Shown here: positions 10,367-22,406 of the stretch, one piece after another | How the letters are laid out: every line of letters begins with the position of its first letter | Numbering within the stretch: the stretch's first letter is position 1 | Assembly: GCA_037127255.1 (NCBI GenBank) | Contig: JBANSL010000012.1 | Location: forward strand, 33,223,115-33,287,114 | From: Persicaria tinctoria | Taxonomy: Eukaryota; Streptophyta; Magnoliopsida; Caryophyllales; Polygonaceae | DNA length: 64,000 bases | Direction: 5' to 3' | Made by a program: the position numbers and the translations under genes | The notes under the pieces: model-generated | Databases searched by the model: none | What the model saw: the letters and a program-made list of their open reading frames with translations, nothing else | Told to the model about the DNA's origin: nothing

Positions 10367-11341
10367 CTAGCTCTTTGTCTTTTGAGGGCAGTCCTTCACA
10401 ATATGATCTGTTTCACCACATTCAAAACAAGACAACGGTTTAGTATTCTTTTCATACTTGTTATATTGAGGCTTACCTCGAAATTTTGAAGACTCTGATC
10501 CATCCTTGTTGTTGAATTGCTTCTTCATTTTGAGAATTCTAGCAAGGCCTCTTGTGATAAGAGCAAAGGGATCATCCTCATTGTCATCCTCATCTTCGGA
10601 ATCATATCCATCCTTGGGCTCATCCTTCTTAGACTTGAGTGCCAAGTTCTTAGTGCTAGCTCGAAGTTCTCCATCGTCTTCATTAAGGATCATCTCATGC
10701 GTGATCAGCTTCCCAAGAAGGTCATCAAGGGGTAGAGTGGTGAGGTCCTGGGCTTCCTCTATAGCTGTTACTTTTGGACCCCATTTCTTCTTTAGAAGGC
10801 ACCTCAGTATCTTCCTCACTTTCTCGACGTTGGTAAAGCTCTTGCCGAGAGATTCAAGGTTGTTGGTGATTTCTGTTAATCGTGTGAACATGGCCTTGAT
10901 TGACTCATCAGACTTCATCTTGAAGAGCTCATACTTTCTAAGGAAGATGCTGATCTTGGTGTCTTTTACTTGGCTCGTTCCTTCATAGGTGATGACCAAT
11001 TTGTCCCAAATCTCTTTAGCTGACCTACAAGATGAAATACGGTTAAACTCATCAGTGTTAAGACCATAATAAAGTAAGTTAATAGCCCTGTAGTTTTTGG
11101 AGATGGTTTCAAGATCTGCTTGGCTGTATTCAGACTCCTTCTTTGCAAATTTGGTATCATTTGGTCCATCTTTCTCTGGAATCTTCGGACCATTCTCTAT
11201 AATGTACCAAAGCTCTAGATCTTGGTCTATGATGAACATCTTCATCAAAGATCTCCAGTGGACAAAGCTGTTTCCTACAAAGAGTGGTGGTCTACTTGTG
11301 GTCCTTCCCTGTGCAAATCCTCCGCTTGCTTCACCAGACAT
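10367..11341 (-). pseudogene. Copia gag
   Basis: Gag from an ATG at 11341 (MSGEASGG) to a TAG at 10367. It has the UBN2-type retrotransposon gag region (FVHWRSLMKMFIIDQDLELW to about residue 200) and a CX2CX4HX4C zinc knuckle (CFECGETDHIVKDC) near the end. The start was chosen as the first ATG after the primer-binding site (11386-11397). This block alone is uninterrupted. Confidence 0.85.
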
Positions 11342-11385
11342 GATCGAAAACTCACAAGATTGTGAGATCAAAAACAGTGAGTAAA

Positions 11386-11397
11386 GCTCTGATACCA
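11386..11397 (-). other. Copia primer-binding site
   Basis: The minus strand reads TGGTATCAGAGC, the initiator-tRNA-Met complementary site used by most plant Copia elements, two bases inside the LTR end. It fixes the orientation and the 5' LTR. Confidence 0.95.
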
Positions 11398-11399
11398 AT

Positions 11400-12413
11400 T
11401 GAAGGTTCGATAAAGTAAAACAAAGTAATATAAAGATACTCTAGAAGGGGGGTTGAATAGAGTATGCCCGTTTTTCGCAGAAAGTCTCAAGACTTTTGGA
11501 GCTTGTACCAAAACTTTTGAGATTAAACCTGAATCACAAAGTTAGAAAATCGAACTAAGTGCGGAAATAAGGTAAAGCAATAAGTAAAGAACACGAGTAA
11601 TTGTTTACGAGGTTCAGCACGAACTTGGCCTACGTCCCCGTCTAGGGTTCTTCCACAACACTAGGATTCAAAAGGCTTTATTGATTCGCTTAGCTTAGGA
11701 TCCTAATAGCTCACCGAGAAGCCTCTCTCTTATACAATTGCAATCTAGTCAACTCACGTTCCCTTGGAGTCCTAGACCAATCTAGAAGAGCCCCACATAT
11801 CTCAACTATCTAGTACAATCCTCTTACTCTCACAAATCAATAGCCTAGTGCAACTTCCCGAGTTATAAACTCTCGAGTAACACTATAAATGAATATATCC
11901 TATAACCTCACAGTGACTCTCAATGGCTTTGAAATAAACAACAAACTCTTGAGCGCTTAGCAGAGAGACACTTTGGAAGACAAATCTTGCTTGAATGACT
12001 GAAAGCTCGTGTAGCACTTCGTGGTCCTGTCTTCTCCTTCCTTTCCTTTATATAAGAGCAAGGAGCGTGAGGGTCTTCAACACCAGATCTTCATCAATGG
12101 CTCTTTCGAATCATGGCTTGATCTTGAATCTTCTATTTATGGATACTCTGAAGCCATGATCTTATTTGAATTTGATCTCCTCAATATGTACTAAAGGAAA
12201 GATATCATCTCGAAATACTTCCTGAAAAGATTAGTCAAACATATATATATATATAATATAAAGGAAGTATATAATAAGATTAAATAATATACGGACTTAT
12301 AAAATATGTTTTGTATTTCATCAATTGTTACTCCTCCAAGTCCTTTGACACAAACATCCTGTCAAAGCCTTTGAAACAATTATTCCGATTTTCATCAAAG
12401 GAGGGAGTTATCA
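11400..12413 (-). mobile_element. SIRE-like Copia 5' LTR
   Basis: 1014-bp LTR, TGATAACTCCC (12413) to CCTTCA (11400) on the minus strand. A TATA box ttatataaagg lies at about 12046-12056, roughly 360 bp inside the 5' edge. The LTR is followed by the primer-binding site and gag. The outer flank (12414 onward) is LINE sequence, so this Copia element inserted into, or next to, the LINE. Confidence 0.92.
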
Positions 12414-14618
12414 GAAATCTTGGCTCGAAAATAACAACGACATAGTGGGCAATATAATAACACTATCGGTGTAAAATCCTCAAGAAGTGGACCTTCGATC
12501 CCTTTCCTCTCCTTTGCTGATGAGATGACATTATGATTTTTGCTAAAGCAACCCCGGAAGCCTGTAGAATGGTTAAAAATATAATCGATGAATATTGTGA
12601 GATCTCAGGACAAAAAGTAAACTTTTAGAAATCTGCTTTCCAAGCCACAAAAGGAATCATACACGAACAACGCCAACGACTCCAATCTTGCTTACAAATA
12701 ACAAACCATGCTGCTCTAGAAAAATACCTCGGGTGCCCCATAATAAATGGTAGAGTGAATAAAGACACGTTTGAAGAAATCATTGGGAAAACAAAGAACC
12801 AACTGACTAGGTGGAGAGCTAATGAACTCACCCAACAAGGACGAGCGATCCTAGTAAAAGCTAATCTAGCGGCGAAACCAAGCTACATTATGCAAAACTT
12901 CATGCTCCGAAAAAAGACCCTCAATAGTATCCACAACGATCTGGACCGACTAAATAGGTGTTTCCTCTGGAACAAATACCCTCAATATAAACCACTGATT
13001 GCGTGGGATAAAGTCTGCATACCGAAAAAAGAATGAGGATTGGGACTACATAAGACAAAAAAAAACATGAACAAAGCGTTACAAATGAAATTGCTTTGAA
13101 AAATTCTGGTAGAGCCACAAAATGAATGGGTTAAGCTCATTAAGCAATACCTCAAAAATGAAAGCATTTGGAATTATCAATAGAAAAGAAATTGTTCCTG
13201 GCAATGGGCGAAATTGATGGACATCAAAGATGAATTCTGTACAAGACTGATCTGGCAAGTTGGGAACGGGAAAACCGTAAGATTTTGGAAGGATAATTGG
13301 GTCCTAAACTAAGGGAACCTGCGAGAAAAATGTGTCTTGGACCAAATAGATGAAGAGGATACAATCGACCGATTTATGAAACAAGAAGTGGGATAAAGAA
13401 AAACTAAGTATTTTCCTACCATCGGATACCGTCGACAAAATTCTGAATGTCTATATCCCCGCTAACGACTTGGAAGATAGACTATACTGGAAACCTAGTA
13501 AAAATGGTTGGTTTTCTACTGCTAGTGCTTTAAATTATGTAACGACAACTAGAAGGACCAATTCTGACACATTGGACTGGATATGGAAGATTGACTGCCC
13601 ACCGAAGATTAAAAACTTTCTATGGAAAAACCTACTAAACGGAACCGCGACAAAAGTAAGACTACAAAATAAAGGGATCCATATGCCCCTAGAATGTCCC
13701 CTATGCTCCTACTATGAGGAAGACAACACCCATCTCTTTTCTGAATGCCAGTCCTCTTTATCCTTCATAGGAAGATCGAACAAACAATCTGAAACACTGA
13801 CAAAAGAAACAAGTTATACAAGGATATAATCTCGGAGATTTTCCATCAATTACCCTTGGAACAAAAATCAATCCTTGCTTTTGGCCTTTGGGGCATTTGG
13901 TCAATGAGAAACAGAATCATTTTCGGCAACAATAACTTCAGAACGATGGAAGAATGGATTAAAAATATAAAACAATATATGAAGGCTTGGAGAAGAGCTC
14001 AAACTGACGAACAAATAGACGATCATGACAAACCAAGACAACCCCCCCCCCCCCCCCCCCGAGAAAGAGAAACACAAAACCGAAAGTAGTAAGATGGAAA
14101 AAGCCTGAGGATGACCATGTCAAGCTCAATTTTGATGGCGCTCAGACTGCCTCAAACTGTGCTGCTTCTGGCTTCGTCATCCGGGATGGTCAGGGAAGAG
14201 TTCTCTATTGTGGTGCTCGTAGCCATGGGTTGGTGAAAGCTGTGCAGGCGGAATGCTACGGCCTTATCGATGGTCTCTTGGAAGCCTCAAAGCGCGGCTT
14301 CGCGCGCCTGGTGGTTGAAGGTGACTTCCTCACCATCATCAACGCTCTGCGGGGGATAGGGCAGTGTCCGTGGGAGATCGAGATGACGATTTCGGATGCT
14401 CTGGGCCTCTGTCGTTCTTTCGAGCGGGTCACCTTTGCACACATCTTCAGGGAGGGTAACCGGGCGGCGGGTCGTCTGGCGCACCTGGGGTTGTCCTCAC
14501 AATTTGTTGCTGACTGCGTTCCAGCTGAGATCGTAGATCTCGTCCGTTGGGACGCCATCGGGCGGTGGGTTAGTCGCGTCTAATCCCCCGAATCTTTGCA
14601 TTGTATCAAAAAAAAAAC
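12414..14618 (+). pseudogene. L1-type LINE, 5'-truncated: RT tail, zf-RVT, RNase H
   Basis: Decayed plus-strand non-LTR retrotransposon. Near 12507 the RT active-site motif reads FADE instead of FADD. Further RT tail sequence follows to about 13040 (TRWRANELTQQGRAILVKAN, CFLWNKYP). A reverse-transcriptase zinc-binding domain lies at about 13470-13790 (LYWKPSKNGWFS, WKIDCPPKIKNFLW, CPLCSYYEEDNTHLFSEC). An RNase H type 1 domain lies at 14095-14583 with Asp (NFDGA), Glu (AECYG) and Asp (EGDF). The element ends with an A-tract at 14608-14617. Several stops and frameshifts lie upstream of 14095; the RNase H frame itself is open. Confidence 0.85.
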
Positions 14619-15609
14619 TGTATAGAACAAATAGTGGGCAGTGAACACAAATACACACGTGTATATGCTTAAAACATTTTCTCAAAATATGATTAATTGC
14701 AAAGTTACCCACTAAAATATCAAAATTATAATTGGAATAAATTAAGAATTCGATTTTGATCAGAGTATAAAATTAAACTTGTCAAATATTCGTTGCCAAT
14801 TAATTCTAGTGGGTCAACCTCAAAATCGACTTCAACAAAAACCTCAAATAAAGTTTCGCCAAATATAAACTTGATTTCAATAGAATTACTTAAAGACTTG
14901 ACGCCTCATATCGGCTACGTAAGTAACCCGATATTAAATCCTAAAAATACACCGGGTACAGCCTTCAACCTCTAAATTCACTCTTAAATGAATAAGAGGT
15001 CAGAACCAAACAAATTAATTCATGTTTATGTTGGAACTACGAGTGATTTGATTCTCTTCCAAGAGATACGTAGGACCGTCAATACAAAGCCAAGGCTTGT
15101 CGAATTCAATCGCCAAAAACAAAGTAAATTCGTTCTTTTCGGAACTACGCCCGATTTTACTCGGACTTGTCAAATACGTAGCCCGTTCGTTGTAAAGTTA
15201 CAAGCTCGTCGAGTTCAATCACCACCCCCAAATGAGCTCACGATCAAACCCAAATACAAAATTTATTTTTGTCCGGATCTACGGTGATTTGATTCCACCA
15301 AAAAAGTGGATACATAGGAAACTTGGTGTAAATCAAATTCTCACCGAGTCTACTTACACCCAAACATTCAATCAGATTTCTTCAAATTCATTTGTCGACT
15401 CTAATCGTCCCAAAAATCAATTTTTTTCATCAAAGCCAAAGTGTCCATTTTAACTCGATACAAATCTTCCGCTCGTCGAGTTTGGTCATCAAACTCAAAA
15501 TCAAATTCCACCATCCTCAAATTGACCTCTAAGTCAAATCAAAACGTATCAAACTCATACTCCAAAATCAAATCATTTTCTATGCAAATAATAGACGCGT
15601 TACTTGAGT
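14619..15609 (+). repeat. Noncoding, degenerate ggaactacg / gatacgtagg repeats
   Basis: No gene. At least four loosely repeated units carry ggaactacg or ggatctacg, then tgatttgattc, then a gatacgtagg-like phrase (about 14918, 15036-15080, 15140-15185, 15275-15325). Similar phrases recur at 18110-18180. This looks like LTR-retrotransposon regulatory or untranslated sequence, family not identified. Confidence 0.4.
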
Positions 15610-17951
15610 TTGTTGTTGCAGGAGTTGGTCAAGTATTGAAATAGATATCAAATAAAGTTCAGATAGACTCCTCTGTCTCAGCAAATAAATACAAGACTTC
15701 CTCCCATTGTAGTAAGAGAAAAGTCAGGATCGAATCCACGAGGAAGCACGTCAGCAGTTCTTAGGTAGCTATCAGATTCCCACAGACACAGCAGCAGAAA
15801 AGACAGAAAAAACACAGAAGCAGACACAGATAAACCCGGCAAGGGCAACTAAAACAAAAGCAAATAACAAATAAAAACAGAAATAAAAGAACAAAGACGA
15901 AAGCAAAGGCAAAACAGAGGCAAAGCAGAAACTAAAAGGAAGGACACAGAAGCTTGTCGATCTCGACAAAACTGTCCTCTATCTCGACTAAGGTAAATCG
16001 ACAACAGTAACTCAGAAACTGAAAACAAAGCAACTCGACAAGCAGAAGGCAACTCGATCTCGACTAAAGTCACTCGAGATCGACAAGAGAAGGGCAAGAC
16101 AGAAACTTGAAAACAGAAAAAGCAACTCGACACAGACAACTCCTACTCGACTTCGACAAGAGTAACTCGAGATCGACAAAGGCTTTGTCTATGTCGACTA
16201 AGAACAGAAAGTATAAAATCGCAGATTTTCGACAGAAAACAGAAATTTGACAGAAATAAACTCAATATAATAAAAGACTTCCAAAGCTAGGGTTTTAACA
16301 CCACAACGATAATCATGCAAAGTAACACATAAAGGCATAAAAGATCATGCTTTCCATCAAATAACTTTCGTCATTAACAAATAGGCATATAGAGGCTCTC
16401 GCATAAACCCTAATTGTTACTAACCCTTTTTCACATAATTAATCCAAGTTGCATTAAGATCACTTTCGCTTCAATAACACAAACAAGGATCACCTTCAAC
16501 TCTCGCAAAAGAATCATGCTCATAGGGATAGAAGATGAATTGCATAACAAAATCTGACCTTTATCGCATCGCCTTACATGGCCACCGTTGGGCTCACCCC
16601 AGCCCCAGAAGTGGGTGGACTACTCACGCCTCATTGCAATAACAGACATTGAATGAAAAGAAATAACTTGCATTAAAACTATATTCAACGATTTTACAAT
16701 CCTGGCAATCAACTTTCGCAAACTGCCAAAACCTTAAAACCTTTGAACTCCCTAAACCGTCTCTGTGGAACTAACTACTTGTTCTCTGAAATTGAATCAT
16801 GAAAAACCAGCCCCTAGGGCTTTATTTATAGCCTTCATTCCCTAGCTATTCTATGAGAGAAGATATCTATCTTTATCTAAAACTATATCTAATTTGCAAA
16901 AAGATAAATAAATTGTTTTTAGGAAATAAATCAAAAAGGAATAGATAAAACTAAATAAGGTAGGTCTTCATGTCTTGATATATCTCGTCTTCCATGGATA
17001 GAATCTGGATAGAATCGGAAATCTTCGGGCCCAAGCAACCCCAAGTCGAGTAGGATTCGGCAAACCGAGTAACGCGGCTCTGGAGGTCTACTCGATCTCG
17101 ACCACGGGCTAGTCGATCTCGAGTAGCCCTCGTCTGTCTCGAGTAGGCCTCGTCTGTCTCGAGTAACTGGTGCTCGACAAGGCTCGAACATGGCTCGGAG
17201 ATCTAGTCGATCTCGAGTAGCCCTACTCTGTATCGAGTAGTCTTCGTCGTCTGGCTGGCTTGGTCGGGTAGATTTGCTCGACAGGCTCGGATCTGGGCTC
17301 CTGGGTGTCGTCGATCTCGACCAAGCCTCCTAGAGATCGAGTAGAGGTGGTCTGCGTCTTCGTCCTCGGCTTCTCGGCTCGGCACAGCTCGTCGACTCCG
17401 GACATGGCTCGTCGATCTCGACCAAGTCTACTCGAGATCGAGTAGGGTTCCGGGAGTCGGGTTGTCTCTGACTCAGTGTCCTCGACCAGCTCTGCTCGAC
17501 CAGGTCTGCTCGACCATGGCTCGTCGAGATCGAGTAGAGTCTAGTCGATCTCGAGTAGAGTTTTCTCAGCTTTCTGCTATGTTCTTGAAACGCACTTTCC
17601 CGAGTCCTCGTTCGTCGGATTGACGCATATGACCATGCGTTGGAAAGCTCTTTTCGAGGGCTACAACTCTCATGAAGACATCAAAGCTTGATTCAGAATG
17701 AAGAATGGTGAAAAATGGCGTTTTCTCCAGCTTCAACATCCTTAGCTTCTCCATGAGTTTCCTTTAAGCTCCAAAGTGCGTCCGATTTCTGCGAAATATA
17801 ACCAAAACTTGTGTAGACCTCCATATATTGCAAATAAGTGTAAACTACACAGATTCTGTATTATTCTAACCCAAATGTATGAAATGTATGCAGAAATCGA
17901 TATAAAAGTAAATGTAAAACATGGCAAATTAGGCTCACAACAAGTTTCCAT
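15610..17951 (+). repeat. Repeat family X, copy B (longest)
   Basis: Most complete copy in the window. It starts near ttgttgttgcagga, then aggatcgaatccacgagg (15727), TCGA-rich stretches (15950-16200 and 17080-17560), and the conserved core at about 16582-16625. From 17742 to 17951 the minus strand carries the same tail (CCEPNLPCFT) that ends the accessory ORF of copy A; homology stops at about 17951 and the ORF body is missing. It is therefore a truncated relative of the 1-3318 unit. Confidence 0.7.
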
Positions 17952-19440
17952 TCCGAGAAGGTGGGCTCAGGTTACTCGGGTGGAGTTCTGTTCGAGCTAC
18001 GCTTCCTAGAACCAGAACTTCTTTCTATGATGCATACAAGAAAATGAAAACAAACCAAACACAAAATCCAAAATACTACAGTATGAATTATTTAAGGCTT
18101 GATTATATTCTGAGAGATACGCAACCCGCTAAAATTCGAGAGATACGTAAGCAACCCGCTAAAATTCGAGTACAACTCAAATCACTCAAATCTTAGTATC
18201 GATATCACTTCGAATAAATAGGATGATGAAAAGGGGGTCGAACTCAAATATTTAAGATCAAATAAAATGTGTTATACAATTATTTGCGCATTTTGTCCAA
18301 CAATCTATATATAGTTTTATGCAACTCGGTGAACCACAATTCTCTTGAATTCACTAAGAATCAGTTTTTTATGCCAAATTCGTCCTATTTTCGGTTGGGA
18401 CCTGTTCTTTTTTCATCAGTTTTCAAGTTATGAGGATGGAAACAGCCATCAAGTAACGAAATACGTAGACTTTTGAGCTCTCAGTCTATCCAACTCGACA
18501 CCATCTTCGATCTAATGCAACTTCCCTCCTCCCGCAAGGACAGATGGATACAAGTCTATCCAACTCTCTCTCCTCCCTCTTTCCGAAAGTGCTGACCTAG
18601 TGCTAGGTTTTGATCTGTGCGGATCTCCATTTCTAATGGTCTAAGTCGGCACTTTCGGTATCAGAACTGAAATCAGCATCAAAGGATGTCAACTGAAAAG
18701 GCTAAACTACACGTACAACAACAGAATCATGTGGATTAGAAAAGAAGCACAAAAACAATGAAGTTTTGTTTGATAAGGTGGGGAAAACAGCCCCCAAGTT
18801 ATAACAATTTATGAAGTCCGGTGGACATATGAGTGCACACATGTACTAGAAGCTGCATCGAAAACCATGCCCAGTCAGATGGACTCATTAGAGGCGATGA
18901 ACTTACGATTTTGATGCCTTATAACTTACTACGTATAAGCAAGTGAAGTGAGTCTATAACTCTCCCATTGACGTAGCTTCCGGTCCAAGTAAACATAGAT
19001 CATTCACCAACACTGAATCGGATGGCTCAAACCTTTTCTCAAGCACATGTTACGTTTAACACTGTACAAGTTTCTGTAACTCCAAATTCAGTTATATTGA
19101 CTGAACACTTGACAACACTGATGGGCTGTTTTGTTGAGTTTGTACAAATTGTAGAATTTGCAGTAGGTAAGGCCAAGAAGGGCTCCGACTAGGTAAGGCC
19201 AAGAGTTTGTACTATGGAAATTTTACCTGCATTTCTTAATATACTTTACTCCTGTGAAGCACCAATCATTAAAACAAAACGCTTCATATAACAAGGCTGC
19301 CATCTCAACTACTCCGCCATTCCGTGTCTTTATCTAATCTTAGGAGTCATTTAGTTTCATGCTAAGAAAAATATAAGACTCCAATTGAAGTTTTAAGGTA
19401 CAGAAAAAATGCCAGGAAAAACAGTAATCCATCCAAACAA
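17952..19440. other. Noncoding, no gene recognised
   Basis: AT-rich sequence with no convincing reading frame. A two-copy direct repeat of about 27 bp lies at about 18115-18170 (gagatacg..caacccgctaaaattcgag). The right part lies just beyond the 3' end of RPL10A and may include its downstream region. Confidence 0.4.
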
Positions 19441-19505
19441 AAATTGTCAAATCGTCTGACAGGCAACATCAGAAAACATAGCAATATAAATAAGAAGACC
19501 ATAGC

Positions 19506-21269
19506 TTAGAAGATACGGTTTGGTCTTCCCATGGTGCTCTTGAGGTACAAGCAACGAACCTAGAAAAAGAAAAAAAAAAAGATGAATTTCTCATATCTGT
19601 ATGATGTAGTAATGTCCAGAATCGCATGTAATTTATGGAGTATATATAGGAAGGAATAAATTCACACTTACGTTTTGCCAATTCTTCTTCAATAAAGACA
19701 CAAGGAAGTTGACACTCATTTGAACATTCTGGAAGATCTGCTTCTCTTCCATGCCGCAGTTGCCAACAGCGACTCCCATGCATAGCACCTTCTTCAGCTG
19801 GAACTTCACTGTGGCCTTGGTTTCATTGACTTTGTTTTCCAACGATTCCTGGTGTGAAACCAGGGTGGGGAACTTACCTGCATTTTAAGTACAATGTTTG
19901 CAATCCATTAACAACAATTCACAACCAAGAATATATGAACTCGACCGAGATGGAACTTTCAGCAAGATATACTGGTCGATAGTATTTGTTCAATAGCAAG
20001 AGTCCATAGTGTTTGATCAATAGTAAGAGTACATGCCTGCCTTGTTAAGACCAGGACCAAGCAGACGCGGGATCTGCTTGATGACAGCTTCTGAAGCCAA
20101 GAAGGCGTGGTATTTCTTGGCAAGCTTCTTCACCAATTTCTTGTTCTTGTTCAGCTTCTTGAGAGCTTCAACATCCATATAGTCCAAGCCAATTTTCTCA
20201 GACTACAGGCACAAAACAAGCCAGGATTAGATCATGATTCTAAAAACAATCACATCAAAACAACTACTAGATGTGGTACCAAACATGAAAGCATCATTAA
20301 AACAACTAGATGTGATTTCATAATTTAAAACAGGCACAACAATATTCCTAACACAGATTAAGTAATGCATTAAACAAAATTTGAACAGCAATTTGTTTCC
20401 CCTTTTCAGCACCTCATACTACCATTAACAGACATTAAGATGTTGAAATATCAAAAAATTAAAAACCAAACTTTAGGAGGGCTAACGCAGTATCCAAAAA
20501 TATAATTTGATAAAAAGAAAATGATTGTATACCTCCTCAACATGCTGAGCATCTCCAAGCATGCAAACCTTCATCTTGGGGCGAGGAACATGGGGGAGCT
20601 TGACCGATCCACTGAAACGCTTGTCCTTTTGTGGGTCATAATTCTTCAGACCAATCTGAAGTTCAATGGTCTCGGTAAACTTCCTGGGCTTCTCTGCGGC
20701 AGCCTTCGTGATGGTGGCAATGGTCTCTCTCAAAACCTCACTCTGAAGCTTACTGTTTCAGAATATCCAATTTTCAGAAACTCACTATGCCATAACAAAT
20801 CAGTATTTTGTTTTTTCATTCACATTACTATTCACGATACCAAATGCTCAATAAGCTTATCATCAGCTCGAGCTAAACAATTGCAACGAATCCCATCGAT
20901 CATAAACAAAAATTTAATCTATTAACAAACATTATAGCAAACAATCGCACGGAAAATCCAACAATGCATCAGCATCAACATCCTGATCTACTCATGGACA
21001 AATCATTTTGTTTTCATTTCGACCATTATCCTAAAAATAACAACAGACTGATTAATTACTCCATAAACACAATGTACTGATTAATCAAAATTAGGGGGAA
21101 ACCACAGGAATCGATATCGTAGTACCACAGGAAACCCTTGCAACACAAATCATACACTACACCAGCAACATTCGTATGCAATTCCTAACAGAAAGGTTAA
21201 CCTAACAAAAAGGTAGACACGGAGAAAAAAAGAGAAGGAGAAATAGCAAGAAGGAATTAATTACCTCAT
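19506..21269 (-). CDS. RPL10A: 60S ribosomal protein L10a (uL1)
   Basis: Complete gene: coding exons 21265-21269, 20533-20752, 20037-20202, 19672-19877 and 19506-19559, total 651 nt, giving 216 residues plus stop, exactly the usual plant length. uL1 is an L1-stalk protein of the cytosolic large subunit that contacts 28S rRNA and helps release E-site tRNA. Diagnostic segments include [60 protein letters not shown] and the end MGRPNRIF. The first coding exon is only ATGAG, in a gccgccATGAG context. Intron 3 (20036-19878) starts with GC rather than GT. A likely 89-nt 5'UTR intron spans about 21399-21311. No disabling change is seen; an ordinary housekeeping gene. Confidence 0.97.
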
Positions 21270-21469
21270 GGCGGCGGCTCAGGTGTGTCCGAGATACGGC
21301 ACCGATCAATCTGGGAGACAAAAAACGAATGAAATTGTTAAACGATAAGAAGAGAGGGAATCGGGAGGAGAGGAGGGAGGGAGAAGGTAAAAGCGCAACC
21401 TCAGAGGAAACTGGTGCTGGTAGCCGTAAATTGAGTGAGAGGAAGGAGATGATGTAGTTTGCAGCAGGT

Positions 21470-21577
21470 TATAAAAAACGGAAACCCTAATCTGTAGTCA
21501 CTGCTATCCATATTTTGGGCCTTCGGTTGGGCCGGTTAAGTCCCATTCAACTAAAAAGCATGATTCTCCCTGGCCCA
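21470..21577 (-). promoter_or_regulatory. RPL10A promoter: telo-box and site II motifs
   Basis: Upstream of RPL10A are a telo-box AAACCCTAA (21482-21490, plus-strand reading), two TGGGCC site II motifs (21516-21521 and 21528-21533), and a third in the other orientation (21572-21577). A ttataa sequence (21470-21475) is TATA-like. Telo-box plus site II is the combination typical of plant ribosomal protein promoters, bound by TCP-class factors. Confidence 0.75.
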
Positions 21578-21599
21578 ATCCTTTGTCAATTTAGCTCAG

Positions 21600-21799
21600 T
21601 TCGAGAGGTGTGTTTTAAAAAGTTATGGTAGTCAAACTTAGGTAAGCATAACATTATCACTAAGTCACGAGTCGGAGATATCCTTTTTTCTTTTCTTTTT
21701 TTTATAACGGTCCGAGATTATGATTCTCGGGTTACGTTTCGAGGGATGAAACCCTCGTTGGGATCTTGCGCCCAGAGTACAGGTTGAAGGTTTGAAATC
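21600..21799 (-). repeat. LTR-like flank left of the Mutator-like element
   Basis: Noncoding. It appears to continue at 26228 on the other side of the element, since both junctions carry gtttgaaatc. The text (ctcgggttacg, gagggtttcat on the minus strand) looks like retroelement LTR sequence. Family unknown. Confidence 0.4.
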
Positions 21800-21843
21800 G
21801 GGGCAAATAAATACCGCTACTTTTTACTATTTCTACCGCTAAT

Positions 21844-22080
21844 CACCGCATACCTATGCGGTGGGTTTAATGACGGTCAACGCACCCACCGCATAGGTAT
21901 GTAGTGGGTCGAGGGGTATATAGACTCGCCGCAATACGTTGCGGTGGGTGTATCCGTTCCGTTTGAACCCCACCACAAACCTATGCGATGGGTTTCGGAT
22001 AACCCGATTTTGGGTTACAGGTTGGAGGACCGGACTGGACCGGTTGAGTCCCTACTCTCACCGCCTACGTATGCGGTGGG
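21844..22080. repeat. Left subterminal palindrome cluster
   Basis: Five degenerate copies of CCCACCGCAT-NNNN-ATGCGGTGGG at about 21844, 21884, 21927, 21967 and 22059. The arms are 10 bp and the spacer is usually acct/aggt. The copies here have more mismatches than those at the right end. Confidence 0.75.
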
Positions 22081-22406
22081 TTGCGATTAAAATGGGGTTA
22101 AAAGGTAATAAGTGAGGCGTATATGTATTTGACATTATCCGAAAAAGCGAATGATATATTTAGGTTAGGAGAAAGAGAACTTGTCCGGACAATCCACGAA
22201 TCGATTCAGAATGTGGATGCACAACGGTAAAAAAAATCGGAAATGACATAAGAAAAGCTTAAAACGAAAGTTTGATAAATGTCAAGGATGACAAAAAGTG
22301 TCGGTCGAAAAATGCCATAGAACGCAGTTCGGGAAATGACATAGACAAATATACAACGCAATTCAACATATGGAGTTCGAAAAATGACACGAGAAATTGA
22401 AAAGTG

